56,099 bases of DNA from Armatimonadota bacterium (GCA_028871815.1 JAGWMJ010000014.1:1-56099), one strand, 5' to 3'; shown: positions 1 through 9,450, numbered from the stretch's first letter. Notes: generated by a model from the sequence alone, not told the origin. Program-made: numbers and translations.

Positions 1-311
1 ATCCGGGCGGTATTGAGCCGACGGTATCCACGGGCGGTTGGTTCTTTGCCGACGCGACCGATGCATCTCAAACCGTGCATCTGATCGGTTCGCAGATCGG
101 CGGTTTCGTAACCGGAAGCGGCGGCGAGATCGACACCTTCACGATTTATAATAACGAAACCGTGTCCTATCCTGTACCCGATCTCACCCTCCCTCCCGGC
201 CGCTGGCAGATAGCCTGCTGGCTGGCTGGTTCGATTGGAGGCGTATTCGACGGCCAGCAGCCGCCTTATGCGTACGCCACCAACCCCGTCACGATAACCG
301 TACTGCGGTAG
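1..311 (+). CDS. C-terminal end of a probable surface/secreted protein (5' truncated by window)
   Basis: The frame is open from the first base of the window and ends at a TAG near 309, giving about 102 residues of a C-terminus. The segment is rich in Gly, Thr, Val and aromatic residues, with alternating polar and hydrophobic stretches typical of extracellular beta-sandwich domains, for example around TFTIYNNET and NPVTITVLR. No catalytic motif is visible. An internal GTG at 75 could be mistaken for a start, but the same frame runs upstream without a stop, so this is more likely the tail of a longer gene. Function unknown. Confidence 0.5.
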   Translation, partial: PGGIEPTVSTGGWFFADATDASQTVHLIGSQIGGFVTGSGGEIDTFTIYNNETVSYPVPDLTLPPGRWQIACWLAGSIGGVFDGQQPPYAYATNPVTITVLR

Positions 312-364
312 GTCGCCCGGCATCGACGGGACGTGGTTCGTTCCGCCTGACCGCAAGCCGTGGG

Positions 365-696
365 CGGCCGGCCTGGCTGGCGCTGCTGCCTTCCGGCTCC
401 AGGCGTGACAGGACCGCCAGCAGTTGCTTGGGCCACCAACTGTGGCGCCGCTGGCCCTGAGCTCACAACAGCGCGCAGATGGCCTCCGGTGTGCGATGTG
501 GACCCGACCGAGGAACGTTTGAACGCTGAGCCAAGCCTGCGAAGCCATCCGCAGCAAAATGTGACACCCATTTGTAGCCCGTGGACCGGCGTGTGCCGAA
601 TGGTTCGCACAACTCCGCGAACCCATGCAGGCCGCAATGTGCTTTCACAACGAACGGGCGCCGCTCATCTATCGAGCTAATCGCCTTCCACGGCAT
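365..696 (-). pseudogene. IS481-family transposase remnant (N-terminal part, internal stop)
   Basis: Read on the minus strand from an ATG at 696, the translation begins MPWKAISSIDERRPFV and continues through a helix-turn-helix region (ELCEPFGTRRSTGYKW) and the RTPEAI motif. These are characteristic of the N-terminus of IS481-type DDE transposases. A TGA at 463-465 interrupts the frame. In-frame similarity continues beyond it (WWPKQLLAVLSRLEPE) to about 365, where it is lost. The catalytic DDE core is missing, so the element is dead. No terminal inverted repeats or target duplication could be identified. Confidence 0.75.
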
Positions 697-938
697 GGCG
701 AAAGTGCGTCATTACGCCTGCGTGGTTGCAAGGGATTGTTGCCTACGTACGCAGCCGATCATGTAGTCAGGGTTCCCGGCTCATACGCCCTTTCATGCCC
801 CGAACCCCGATTAAGAAGGAACCCTCCCTAAACGAAGGAACGCATCGGGGTCTTCGGTCAGGATTCTGCACATGCAGGGACTCTGGTTCGGTCAGGCCTC
901 GGTCAAGGCCTCGGCAAAAATCCGCCTGCGGGCAGTTG
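697..938. other. Intergenic stretch, no gene seen
   Basis: No ORF here resembles a protein family, and no tRNA-like cloverleaf was found. Near 888-915 a short motif (GGTCAGGCCTC then GGTCAAGGCCTCGG) is repeated in tandem, just upstream of the yebC promoter. Its meaning is unknown. Confidence 0.4.
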
Positions 939-947
939 TGTTATAAT
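939..947 (+). promoter_or_regulatory. Extended -10 promoter for yebC-rluD
   Basis: TGTTATAAT is a perfect TGn extended -10 with consensus TATAAT at 942-947. No good -35 hexamer lies 16-18 bp upstream, which is usual for extended -10 promoters. Transcription would start about 60 bases before the yebC ATG. Confidence 0.6.
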
Positions 948-1015
948 GGGCCGTTGCCGCCCGGCACTTTGTCGCCCGCGGCCGGTGGGCCCGTTGCGGT
1001 GTAAGGAGACCTGAT

Positions 1016-1762
1016 ATGTCTGGCCATTCCAAATGGCATAACATCCGCCTGCGCAAAGGCGCGCAGGACGCCAAGCGTGGCAACCTGTTTACCAAGCTGG
1101 CCAAAGAGATCATCATGGCCGCGCGCGCCGGCGGCGGCAATCCCGATACCAACTTGCGCTTGCGGCTGGCGATGCAGAAAGCCCGCGACAACTCGATGCC
1201 GCAGGATAATGTGAAGCGAAGCATCCAGCGTGGCACCGGAGAGCTTGATGGCGCTTCCTACGAAGAGGTCACCTACGAAGGCTACGGTCCCGGCGGCGTG
1301 GCCGTGCTGGTGGAGTGCGCCACCGACAACCGCAATCGCACCGTGGCCAACATCCGCAGCATCTTCACTAAGTGCGGCGGCAGAATGGGAGAGAGCGGCT
1401 CGGTAGCCTACCGCTTCAAGCCGATAGCGCTGATCGCCGTAAGCCAGACCAAGACCGACGAGGAGGCGCTGTTTGGTGTTGCGATCGACGCCGGCGCGGA
1501 TGATATACGATCCGAGGATGGGCGGTTTGAGGTGCTTGCCTTGCCGGAACACTTCGGCCGGGTTCGCGACGCCATCGAGGCGGCAGGCATCCCCATTGAA
1601 ACCGCCGATCTCACGCTGGAAGCCCAGGACACGGTCACACTGGATGACAAACAAACCGAGCAGATGGTGAGGCTGCTGGATGCCCTCGACGACAACGAAG
1701 ACGTACAGAACGTCCACTCGAACGCCGACCTGAGCGAAGAGGCGCTGGCTGCGGCTGGGTAG
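1016..1762 (+). CDS. yebC: YebC/PmpR family DNA-binding regulator / TACO1-like translation factor
   Basis: The 248-residue product has the family's normal length. It opens with MSGHSKWHNIR, followed by the KRGNLFTKLAKEI and NPDTNLRL segments that define YebC/TACO1 proteins. Members of the family bind nucleic acid, and some assist translation of proline-rich stretches. The ATG has a good ribosome-binding site (AAGGAG at about 1003-1008). The gene follows an extended -10 promoter and is separated by only 11 bases from rluD, so the two are probably co-transcribed. Family assignment is firm; the cellular role in this organism is inferred. Confidence 0.95.
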   Translation: MSGHSKWHNIRLRKGAQDAKRGNLFTKLAKEIIMAARAGGGNPDTNLRLRLAMQKARDNSMPQDNVKRSIQRGTGELDGASYEEVTYEGYGPGGVAVLVECATDNRNRTVANIRSIFTKCGGRMGESGSVAYRFKPIALIAVSQTKTDEEALFGVAIDAGADDIRSEDGRFEVLALPEHFGRVRDAIEAAGIPIETADLTLEAQDTVTLDDKQTEQMVRLLDALDDNEDVQNVHSNADLSEEALAAAG

Positions 1763-1773
1763 GCCGACCTGCT

Positions 1774-2808
1774 TTGACAGACGACGACCGGGACCACGTA
1801 CCCGAAGAAATCCTCACAGACCGCGTTTGCCTTACGATCACCGACGGGGACTCCGGTTCGCGACTCGATCAGTTTGCAGCGGCGCATCTCGCGGGTGTTT
1901 CGCGTGCCGCTGTCCAAAGACTGGCCGCGGTTGCCGAAAGTGAGCCGGGCGGCATCTGGGTAAACGGACGTCGTGAACGGTCTTCCTACCGGCTGCATAC
2001 GGGCGACCGCGTTGAAATCGACGTGTGCGCGCCCTCCGTTTCCACGGCACAACCGGAGTCGATACCCATCGAAGTCGTCTTCGAAGACGACTTCCTGATG
2101 GTCGTCAACAAGCCACGCGGTATGGTGACACACCCGGCGCCTGGCGCGCCTTCGGGTACGCTGGTGAACGCCCTGTTGGGCCGCATGGCGCAACTTGCGC
2201 CGCGTGGCGGCGCCATTCGACCCGGCATCGTGCATCGACTGGATCGCTTTACCAGCGGACTGCTGGTGACGGCCAAAACGGATTCCACCCTCGCCGCGCT
2301 TCAACAACAGCTGGCGGAGCGAAGCGTGAAGCGTCAGTACTGGGCCGTGGTTTGGGGTTCGCCACGTTGGGAGCGCGCCACGGTGGACGCTCCAATCGGC
2401 CGCCACAAGTCGCACCCGGAGAAGATGGCGGTGCTGGCTGCGGCGGCAAACGGCGCCAGGGCTTCCCGGACACACTTGAACGTCGTCGAGCGATACCGTG
2501 GCTGCTGCTCACTGCTCGACGCGGAACTGGAAAGCGGACGAACCCACCAAATCCGCGTCCACTGCGAATATGCCAACCATCCGGTCGTCGGCGATCCGCT
2601 GTATGGAGGCATGCGTAAACTTCCGTCAACCATCAACTCCGCAGCGAAGCGGGCGCCGGTTGAGCGAGCCATTTCGGAGCTCGGCGGCCAGGCGCTCCAC
2701 GCGTTCCGGCTGCGATTCCGACATCCGGTGGATGGTACGGAACTTCAATTTGAAGTGCCGATGCCGCCGGTGATGCAGGCGCTTGTCGACGCCTTGCGAC
2801 AGCTGTAA
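1774..2808 (+). CDS. rluD: RluD-type 23S rRNA/tRNA pseudouridine synthase
   Basis: The product of 344 residues has an N-terminal S4 RNA-binding domain (about residues 28-83, with SRLDQF and VNGRR) followed by a pseudouridine synthase domain. The catalytic motif HRLDRFTSGL (154-163) contains the nucleophilic Asp157. It should isomerise specific uridines in ribosomal RNA. The start is a TTG 11 bases after the yebC stop. No in-frame ATG lies close by, and the S4 domain needs this N-terminus. The exact target (RluD versus RluC-like) cannot be told from sequence alone. Confidence 0.9.
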   Translation: MTDDDRDHVPEEILTDRVCLTITDGDSGSRLDQFAAAHLAGVSRAAVQRLAAVAESEPGGIWVNGRRERSSYRLHTGDRVEIDVCAPSVSTAQPESIPIEVVFEDDFLMVVNKPRGMVTHPAPGAPSGTLVNALLGRMAQLAPRGGAIRPGIVHRLDRFTSGLLVTAKTDSTLAALQQQLAERSVKRQYWAVVWGSPRWERATVDAPIGRHKSHPEKMAVLAAAANGARASRTHLNVVERYRGCCSLLDAELESGRTHQIRVHCEYANHPVVGDPLYGGMRKLPSTINSAAKRAPVERAISELGGQALHAFRLRFRHPVDGTELQFEVPMPPVMQALVDALRQL

Positions 2809-2814
2809 AGCGAC

Positions 2815-3771
2815 CTACAACGCGATGACTGGCGCGGTAACCGGCACATCCGTGCTCGTGAGCGTGACAGTCACCGTGTTCGATTTCGTGCCCGAAGCCG
2901 CCGAAATGCTATAGACGCCGGCGGCCACCCAAAAGCCATAGCTCCCGGTAGAATCGGTGGTGGTTGTACCTATCGTCGTTCCATTTTGCACCAGCGTAAC
3001 CGTAAGCCCGGCAGGCGCAGCCTGGCCGCCCACGGTAACCTGGCCGGTGATATCGTTCGGCGGCCCGGGCGTTGCCCCGATCGGTGCGGCCACCAGCAGG
3101 TCGCCGAGATTGTTCACGGGTGGCGATGCGCCGAGCGCAAATTGAAGGAAGATTTGCCGCGTCTGGTACCCAGTGGCCGTGATGGTGCCCACCGGCGTGT
3201 TGCCGTCTCCGATGAGGCCAACCGGAAGGCCGCCGATGGAGAACGTGCCATCCACGGCGGAGGTTGCCGAACTCCCTGATATGGTTACCAGAGCATTTGC
3301 CACCGGCGTTGTCAGCCCCTTGAGATTCACAACGACGCGGCCGCTTACGGCGGCGGTGTAACCGGCAGCTGAAACGAAGATGTTGCCCAGGTTGTTGGAT
3401 GTATTGGCAATCAGCGAAGTGGTGAAGTGGCCGGCGATTTCGCCGGTAGCCGTTACCGTCACGGCTGCCGACCCGGCGGAGAGCCCCGTGACGGTGAAGG
3501 TACCGTCGGCTGCGGTGGTAGTGGTGTGGCCGTTGATGCTCACCTGAGCCGCCGTGGCGGGAGGCTGGTTGGTCTCCACCTCCAGAACCTTTCCAGTTGC
3601 GGTGGTGCCCGTGGGCGTGGTACCACCACCGCCGCCACCGCACCCGGCGGCGATCAAGGCCACGGTGGCTGCGAGCGCCATACGGACAGCTCGCGACAGG
3701 GACATAGAGACGCGATTATGTGTGCAGTTGACCATGGTTTCTGGCTTCAGCGGCCGTTCTGGAGCTATCAT
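2815..3771 (-). CDS. Secreted lipoprotein with three carboxypeptidase-regulatory-like (beta-sandwich) repeats
   Basis: A lipoprotein signal ends in LIAAGC, followed by a Gly run. Three domains of 70-90 residues then carry the carboxypeptidase-D regulatory pattern (for example TADGTFTVTGLSAG, SAVDGTFSIGGLPVG and DSTGSYGFWVAAG). Such domains are structural or adhesive modules in exported proteins. The ATG at 3771 forms an ATGA overlap with the stop of the preceding gene, suggesting coupling. The best signal peptide, however, starts at the internal ATG at 3705 (MSLSRAVRM). The true start is therefore uncertain; coordinates use the coupled start. No enzymatic motif was found. Confidence 0.75.
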   Translation of the reverse strand: MIAPERPLKPETMVNCTHNRVSMSLSRAVRMALAATVALIAAGCGGGGGGTTPTGTTATGKVLEVETNQPPATAAQVSINGHTTTTAADGTFTVTGLSAGSAAVTVTATGEIAGHFTTSLIANTSNNLGNIFVSAAGYTAAVSGRVVVNLKGLTTPVANALVTISGSSATSAVDGTFSIGGLPVGLIGDGNTPVGTITATGYQTRQIFLQFALGASPPVNNLGDLLVAAPIGATPGPPNDITGQVTVGGQAAPAGLTVTLVQNGTTIGTTTTDSTGSYGFWVAAGVYSISAASGTKSNTVTVTLTSTDVPVTAPVIAL

Positions 3772-6700
3772 CGGGTTACGAGCAGCGGCACGGCGACGCG
3801 CGTCTTCTCGCCGCTGGCGGCCTGAGCAGTGATGACCACGATATACGTCCCGGCCGGCACGCCGCGGCCGGTGTTATCGCGTAAGTCCCAAACCTCCGAA
3901 TTGGCTCCGGAAGATGCGGCGCGTCCGCTGGACAGTGTCCGAATGACGCGCCCGGCGGACTGGATCTCCACGCGCGTCTGGGCCGCGGCGCTCAGTTCGT
4001 AATGAATGTCCGCCGTGCTGACCGCTCGCCCGCGAGCGAACGGCGGTAGCGTGGCGAACGCGTTGAGAATGGTGACAGACGGTGCGGAGTTGGGCACGGC
4101 CGTAACACGGAAACTGCGCGTCAATTCGCCCGGCGCCGCGGTAAACGAGTAGGCCGCAACACTGTTCATCAGCACTTGCGCACCGGTGGAGAGGTCGGTA
4201 AGGGTAAGCCTCATACCGCGGGGCAGTTTCGCCGTGCCCGTCCAGGCAATCGTGGTGGCATCACCAGCGGCGGGTACCTGCACGGTCAGGTTCCATTGGC
4301 TGGCGGAGCCAAGGCGGCGAATATCTGAAACGAAGTTCCCGCCGGCAGAACCGTAACCGGCGCTCCAGTTGGCGTGTGGAAAGACGGCGAGCAGGGTGGC
4401 TCCAGTTGTAAATGGAGGCGGCGATGCGGCATCCAACGACGAGATGTATGCATCGCTTCCGCGTGGCGACTGACCGAACACTGCCGAGGCCGAATGCCCT
4501 TGCGCGTCACGAAGCATCATCTGAAGCTGCCAGCCGTTATGTACACCGGTAATGCCCGTCGGCGCAGCCGGTGTGCGGCTGGGTGCGCCGAGTCTACGGT
4601 TGCCCGGCGTGAGCGGCTGCGGATTGTCGTAGCTGAGAATGACGCCTTCCGGTACCATGACGCGGATCCAGTAACCTTGCCACGGCGCCAGCGCGTTGGG
4701 CTGCCCCGCCGCGGTGATGTCCTGGTAGCCTCCTGCCGTGGTAAAGCTGAATACGCCGGCAGCCACCCAGCCCTGAGTTATTGCATTTGCCAGCGTAGCT
4801 ACCTGACCCAGGTACTCAACATCCACCTGCGTCGAGAGATCGATGGAGCTGTTGTATGGCGGTCCTATCTGGTTCCAGCCGTACTGGAGTGAGACGCTGA
4901 TGACCGGCTGAGCGGCCGTGCTTTCGCCGAAGACGCTGGTATTGATCGTGGTGGCAAAGTTGCTCCATAACCCATAACCCGGCTGGTAGAGCGGCAGAGA
5001 TGGATACCGGTTATAGTTATCCGTGCTGGGTGCGGTTGGTCCCGATTGGTCCCATTGGGCCAGCAGCGCAGCCTTGGGGTTAATGCCCAGCGCCGCCGCC
5101 ATGTCGTGGGTATACGGGAGCAGAGGCAGCGAGATCATAGCGGGACCGGCGGCGAAGCTGTTGGCGAGTGTCGTTGCCGGCGCCGGTGTCTGCAGGACCC
5201 AGATCGGCGCAATGGAGTATGTGTTGTTGAATGCGGTGTTACGTTGAAAGTGCACCACGGTGCCACCCGTTGGTGTGAAATCGATGTGGGTACGGCTGAA
5301 ACCGTTGGGGACGGCGCCGGAGGAGCCCTGAGCGCCAAACGCGCCTTGTACGGCGGCCGCCGGCACGGCGCCGCTGCCACCGTCGTAACTCACCGAAACC
5401 GTTCCGCTATCGGCGCCAACGGTTGTTCCCGCAAAGTCGTTCGGATTGCCGTTTGCTCCGTTCTCTTCATCGACTGGATAGTAGACGCGAACGTAGCTAT
5501 TGGCAATAAGAAAGTCCATAGCCAATCGCAGCTGCGGAGGTTGCCCCAGGCCGCTGAAAACGGGAGCGACCGAGCCAAAGCCATCACTGATCTGCACCGA
5601 GTCGTAGTTCTGACCGAAATCGAGGCGGTTGGTGAAGGTGTTGTCCCAATAGACAACCTGGGCGGTGCCGCTGAGGTTGTTCTCGTCACCGGTCGGCGTC
5701 GTGAGGTAGTAAACCGTGAATACCGCTGCCCCGCTGTTGGTACCACCGGACGGATTGGTTGACGTTGCGGGCGTCGTGTAGGTGTAAAGCTTGGTCCCCG
5801 CAGTGATACTGGTATCCAGCACATACTGTTGCTGGAACCACGTATTGAAATCAGTCATCTCGACGGTGGCGGCGCCGCCGCCATTGCTGAGCGCCGCCAG
5901 GGCAAGTGCCCTCAGGCGGACGGTATCGTTCGCCACCGTAACGTCTTGCTGATAGGCCAGGTAGTAGCCGCCGGGTGCGGTGGCTGGAGACAAGCCGTTG
6001 TTGAATGCAACGAAGAAATCGGGGTTTTCGATGTAGCACTTCAGCCAGGCCGCGGCAGCCATCTGCATTCGCGGGATGAGCATGCCGCCGAGGTTGTTAC
6101 TTACAGGCTGACCGCTCTGGCTGGCCGGCGAGAAGGTGTTGTTGCCGAGCGCAGGCTCGTTCTCGAGGTCATAGAATGGCGTGTAGTACAAGTTGAGCGC
6201 AAGTCCGGGATCGGCATCGGGCACGTCGTTGCCGTACGGCTGCGCCGTCGCCGGCAGATTCTCGTACTGAGCGCGCAGATTTCGGGCGGCCACAAGAGCC
6301 ACCGCACGGGCCATGCCCTTTTCCCACGCGTCGTACGCCATGCTGGCGCCTCCGTGGAATGCCTGAGCCAGCACCTGCGCCACCGCGAGAAACCGGCTTT
6401 GCCAATCGCCAAACGAGGGCAGCCAAATCTCCGAAGTCCCGTCAGCATGTATCACCAGCAACGCGCCTTCAATACCCTGCACTTGAGAGGCGTAAGGGTC
6501 ACGGTTGAAGATCGTGATGTTGCCACCCAGGATCGGGTGGCCCATAATCTGCTTGATGGCGGGGTAGAGCAGATTGACGAGGTTGACGATCGCCTGTGCG
6601 TTATTTGGGCCGGAGGTCGGCCAGGAGAACGCGCCGGTTGTGGGCACCGTAAACGTGAGCTCGTTGGTATTCGGCGGATCCGGCGCCCTTGTAATCCGGC

Positions 6701-7052
6701 GCATCTGTGGTACGAGCAGCTTGCCGTTTTGCCGCAGCAGAACAGTGGCGGCCAGGGGTATGCGTGCGCCGCGCGCGGCAAGGTGGTTGCGAATGAGGAA
6801 CTGGAGCTCGCGCTCGGCTACGGTACCGGCAGCCTGCACCTGCGGCAGTATTTCGCGACTGATCTGGTCGTCGATCGCCGGGTAATCGTTGGGGTTGTTT
6901 ACGTCCAGCACGTAAGCGCTCTGCGGGCCGCTGCTGACGGCACGAAAGCGGGTGTTGACGATGTTGGTGTACTGCTGTGCGGAAGCGAACTGAGGAGCCA
7001 GCGCTGCAAGGAGCACGAAGACAAGCGATCGCACCGGGAACCTCAAGCTCAC
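3768..7052 (-). CDS. Large exported protein with C-terminal FlgD-Ig-like domain
   Basis: From a GTG at 7052 the product is 1,094 residues. A clear Sec signal peptide (SLRFPVRSLVFVLLAALAP, cleavage near FASA-QQ) is preceded by a GAGGAGG ribosome-binding site. This makes the longer upstream reading start at 7238 unlikely. The body is Asn/Thr/Gly-rich with no recognised catalytic domain. The last ~90 residues (YELSAAAQTRVEIQ ... VPAGTYIVVI) match the FlgD-Ig/T9SS-like C-terminal beta domain that often ends large surface proteins. An extended -10 lies about 100 bases upstream. The stop overlaps the start of the downstream lipoprotein gene, so the two probably form an operon. Confidence 0.8.
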   Translation of the reverse strand: MSLRFPVRSLVFVLLAALAPQFASAQQYTNIVNTRFRAVSSGPQSAYVLDVNNPNDYPAIDDQISREILPQVQAAGTVAERELQFLIRNHLAARGARIPLAATVLLRQNGKLLVPQMRRITRAPDPPNTNELTFTVPTTGAFSWPTSGPNNAQAIVNLVNLLYPAIKQIMGHPILGGNITIFNRDPYASQVQGIEGALLVIHADGTSEIWLPSFGDWQSRFLAVAQVLAQAFHGGASMAYDAWEKGMARAVALVAARNLRAQYENLPATAQPYGNDVPDADPGLALNLYYTPFYDLENEPALGNNTFSPASQSGQPVSNNLGGMLIPRMQMAAAAWLKCYIENPDFFVAFNNGLSPATAPGGYYLAYQQDVTVANDTVRLRALALAALSNGGGAATVEMTDFNTWFQQQYVLDTSITAGTKLYTYTTPATSTNPSGGTNSGAAVFTVYYLTTPTGDENNLSGTAQVVYWDNTFTNRLDFGQNYDSVQISDGFGSVAPVFSGLGQPPQLRLAMDFLIANSYVRVYYPVDEENGANGNPNDFAGTTVGADSGTVSVSYDGGSGAVPAAAVQGAFGAQGSSGAVPNGFSRTHIDFTPTGGTVVHFQRNTAFNNTYSIAPIWVLQTPAPATTLANSFAAGPAMISLPLLPYTHDMAAALGINPKAALLAQWDQSGPTAPSTDNYNRYPSLPLYQPGYGLWSNFATTINTSVFGESTAAQPVISVSLQYGWNQIGPPYNSSIDLSTQVDVEYLGQVATLANAITQGWVAAGVFSFTTAGGYQDITAAGQPNALAPWQGYWIRVMVPEGVILSYDNPQPLTPGNRRLGAPSRTPAAPTGITGVHNGWQLQMMLRDAQGHSASAVFGQSPRGSDAYISSLDAASPPPFTTGATLLAVFPHANWSAGYGSAGGNFVSDIRRLGSASQWNLTVQVPAAGDATTIAWTGTAKLPRGMRLTLTDLSTGAQVLMNSVAAYSFTAAPGELTRSFRVTAVPNSAPSVTILNAFATLPPFARGRAVSTADIHYELSAAAQTRVEIQSAGRVIRTLSSGRAASSGANSEVWDLRDNTGRGVPAGTYIVVITAQAASGEKTRVAVPLLVTR

Positions 7053-7148
7053 AGACGGCCTCCTCACCTGCAAAAGCCGGAAACGGTCGGGGGAGCGTTG
7101 ATCCTCTAGGCGGCGCCGGCGCGCGGGGGTTGCTGCAACGGCTGCTGG

Positions 7149-7157
7149 ATTATACCA
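7149..7157 (-). promoter_or_regulatory. Extended -10 promoter for the 3768-7052 gene
   Basis: On the minus strand the bases read TGGTATAAT, a perfect extended -10. It lies about 97 bases upstream of the GTG at 7052. No convincing -35 was seen. Confidence 0.55.
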
Positions 7158-7521
7158 TACGCGTGCTGCGGCTGCCGGTCGCGCATGTCGGCCCAGCCGA
7201 GCGCCGCCAAACCTCGGCATGCGTATCGTGCGCAGCATCGACCGTCACAGGCACGTCACCCAGAAGGTAGGCGTACTGTTTTGCACCGATCCGAACGTAC
7301 AGTATTCCGAACAACAGCGCGAACGCGGGCGACACCGCAGTATCTGTACGCAGTCAGGTCGCGCCGGCCGCACTGCGTTGCATCCGGAATACTCCCAACT
7401 CAATGGCGCGAAGCGTTGAGGCCCGGTTTCGGCCGTTCCACTCCATACCGCCGCAGATAGTGGCGCCCGGCGGTACGGAGCGCCCACGGCAACGCCACGC
7501 CGCCGGCGCTCCAAGCGAACC
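7158..7521. other. Intergenic stretch between two minus-strand secreted-protein genes
   Basis: Reading frames here have no family resemblance. No perfect hairpin with a T-tract was found that could end the upstream transcript. I see nothing further of note. Confidence 0.35.
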
Positions 7522-9045
7522 TCACGGCGCGACGAACGACCGAACCGGGCTGACGGAGAAGTCCGCTGCGACCTTATCCTCCGACAGGACGGCCCAGTAG
7601 TAGGTATGTCCACTGACCAATGCCGGACCGCCGTATACGACGGAAGTGGCCGGCGCCGATACCAGGCTGGTGCCGGGGTTGTTGGGGTCCGCCGGCCAGA
7701 TCGGCAAGATGCCGTTTGGATCGGTATCCGACTGGTAGCTTGGAAACGCGTCGTAGACCAGCACCTGATACAGCGTGGCCCGGTTCACCGCCGTCCACTG
7801 CAGAGTAGGCGTGCTGCTGCTCACGTTCGACCCCATCGCCGGCGAGGTGAGCGAGATCGGGCCGAGCGGTTGCACAACGGTTTGGGGCTGGCTTGGCGCG
7901 CTCTCACCCGCCGCATTGCCGGCCGGGAAGTTCACTGTATCCAGTGCGGCAACATCGTAGTACGTGAACACGTCGGGCGTCAACGCCGGATCGACATCCG
8001 AATACCGGTCGGCAAGCGGATCGCGCAATATCGCGAGTGTGGCATAGTGCGTGGCATCGGCCACCGACCGCAGTATCTCGAATCCGTACAGGTTCGTCGC
8101 CGTGTCGTAATCCCAGAAGATATCGCTTTCGATGATGCTCCCGGCCGGCGTACTGCGCCCGCCACGGTTCTTGATCGTGGTTTTGCCGGCAGATGCAAAG
8201 CGGTGGCCCAGGAGGTGGCGTCGCGCCAGCACCCAATGACGCAGCGCGTTGATTGCCGTCTGCGACACGATGTCACCGCCCACAGCCCTGGAATCCACCG
8301 TCGGCGTAGTGATGGCGACCGATGTCAGGTTCGTCGGTGGATTGATTGGTTGGCTGGATCCGGCGGCCAGCGTGAATGACTGTGTGGTTGTGACGCCGGT
8401 AAAGGTCTGGCTGTGCTGGGTTGAGTTGAAGTCGCCTGGAAACGACGCGACCAGGGTGTAGTTAAACCCACCGGGAAGCACCGGAAACGTGTAGACGCCG
8501 GAGGTATTGGTAAACGCCACCCACGACGCAAGGTTGGTGAAGCGCGTGGAATCGGTGGTATCCGGGATGGCCGCCACCACCTGTGCGCCGCTGATGGGTG
8601 CGCCGTTCGCATCGGAAACCGTACCGGTTATCGCACCCTGGTTGGCCTGGTTCGAAACCACCACGTGCACGTTACTGGCCACCGTAGCTCCGGCGGGTAT
8701 TACCGCGGTGTTCTGGCCCGACCATATTGCGCCGTTCAATGTGATCCGTGCAGAGACTGTGGTGATCAGCGGCGCCGAGCCGGTTGGCGTTTGTACACCC
8801 GTGATCTGATAATCGCCAAACTGCGTGGACGTGACGGTAGTGGTTCCAAGAGTGACCGCTGCGCCAACCATCGCTGAACCGGACGGATCGGTAATGGTTC
8901 CTGAAACGAGCGCTCCGGCTGGCGCCGGTTTGACAGCCGGTCCACCGCCGCCGCCGCACGCAGTACCTGCGAGTACCAATATGGGCAGAGCAGCGGCAGC
9001 GATCCACTTGACCGGCCGGACCCTGGCTTGGAAGTATCGGTTAAT
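7522..9045 (-). CDS. Lipoprotein with carboxypeptidase-regulatory-like and fibronectin-like domains; likely ATT start codon
   Basis: The mature part has two CarboxypepD-reg-like segments (SGTITDPSGSAMVGAAV near the N-terminus and GTVSDANGAPISGAQV near residue 120). They are followed by regions resembling fibronectin type III (TPTLQWTAVNRATLYQV). The first canonical start, a TTG at 8979, would leave only MVLAGTAC, with no charged n-region. Extending in frame to an ATT at 9043-9045 gives MNRYFQARVRPVKW plus a hydrophobic core and the LAGTAC lipobox. A GGAGGG site sits seven bases before the ATT. I therefore place the start there; a sequencing error in an ATG is the alternative. Function is likely surface or adhesive. 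Confidence 0.7.
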   Translation of the reverse strand: MNRYFQARVRPVKWIAAAALPILVLAGTACGGGGGPAVKPAPAGALVSGTITDPSGSAMVGAAVTLGTTTVTSTQFGDYQITGVQTPTGSAPLITTVSARITLNGAIWSGQNTAVIPAGATVASNVHVVVSNQANQGAITGTVSDANGAPISGAQVVAAIPDTTDSTRFTNLASWVAFTNTSGVYTFPVLPGGFNYTLVASFPGDFNSTQHSQTFTGVTTTQSFTLAAGSSQPINPPTNLTSVAITTPTVDSRAVGGDIVSQTAINALRHWVLARRHLLGHRFASAGKTTIKNRGGRSTPAGSIIESDIFWDYDTATNLYGFEILRSVADATHYATLAILRDPLADRYSDVDPALTPDVFTYYDVAALDTVNFPAGNAAGESAPSQPQTVVQPLGPISLTSPAMGSNVSSSTPTLQWTAVNRATLYQVLVYDAFPSYQSDTDPNGILPIWPADPNNPGTSLVSAPATSVVYGGPALVSGHTYYWAVLSEDKVAADFSVSPVRSFVAP

Positions 9046-9240
9046 TCTGTGTCCCTCCTGGTTGAGTATGGGGGATTCTGATGGCGAGAAGCTCAGGCAC
9101 CGTCGTCTGAGCGAGCACCGGCCGTGGCCCTGCGCCCGCAGTTACGTACCTGAGGCCAGGCGAGGTCACAGCCCTGTTGGGATAGAGAGTACCTCCATCG
9201 GTCACCTCCACTCGGCGGGTCGCGCAGTCACCTATCTGGC
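9046..9240 (-). other. Probable long 5' leader of the ATT-start lipoprotein gene
   Basis: This stretch lies between an extended -10 (9241-9249) and the proposed ATT start. No ORF of interest was found. It would form an approximately 190-base untranslated leader if the promoter is real. Confidence 0.35.
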
Positions 9241-9249
9241 ATTATATCA
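9241..9249 (-). promoter_or_regulatory. Extended -10 promoter
   Basis: The minus strand reads TGATATAAT, with consensus TATAAT at 9241-9246 and a TG one base upstream. It points toward the lipoprotein gene at 7522-9045. A TTGGAC lies further upstream, but at only 14 bp spacing. Confidence 0.5.
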
Positions 9250-9450
9250 TAGACCTATTAGTCCAATCACCATATATCCGGCGATGCGGCGCCGGTTTGC
9301 TCCACCGTCTTGCCGCGTCGTCTGCGCAGGACGTTGGCTTATGGGTCGGCGCGAGCACAACCCAACGATCGTCGCCGGCCGGCGCTCCCGCGGCAGCATC
9401 GAAGCGCTCCTTCGCAAGTCGAAAAACACAACTCGCAGCCGCCGACCGAG

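Noticed and set aside
697-938. Possible tRNA in the region before yebC
   Set aside because: No T-loop GTTCRANNC element or cloverleaf stems could be assembled.
941-2475. Long minus-strand ORFs across yebC and rluD
   Set aside because: They lie opposite two unmistakable genes and have no family resemblance.
5829-7109. 426-codon plus-strand ORF
   Set aside because: Antisense to the signal-peptide-bearing exported protein; no domain pattern, so a GC-rich shadow frame.
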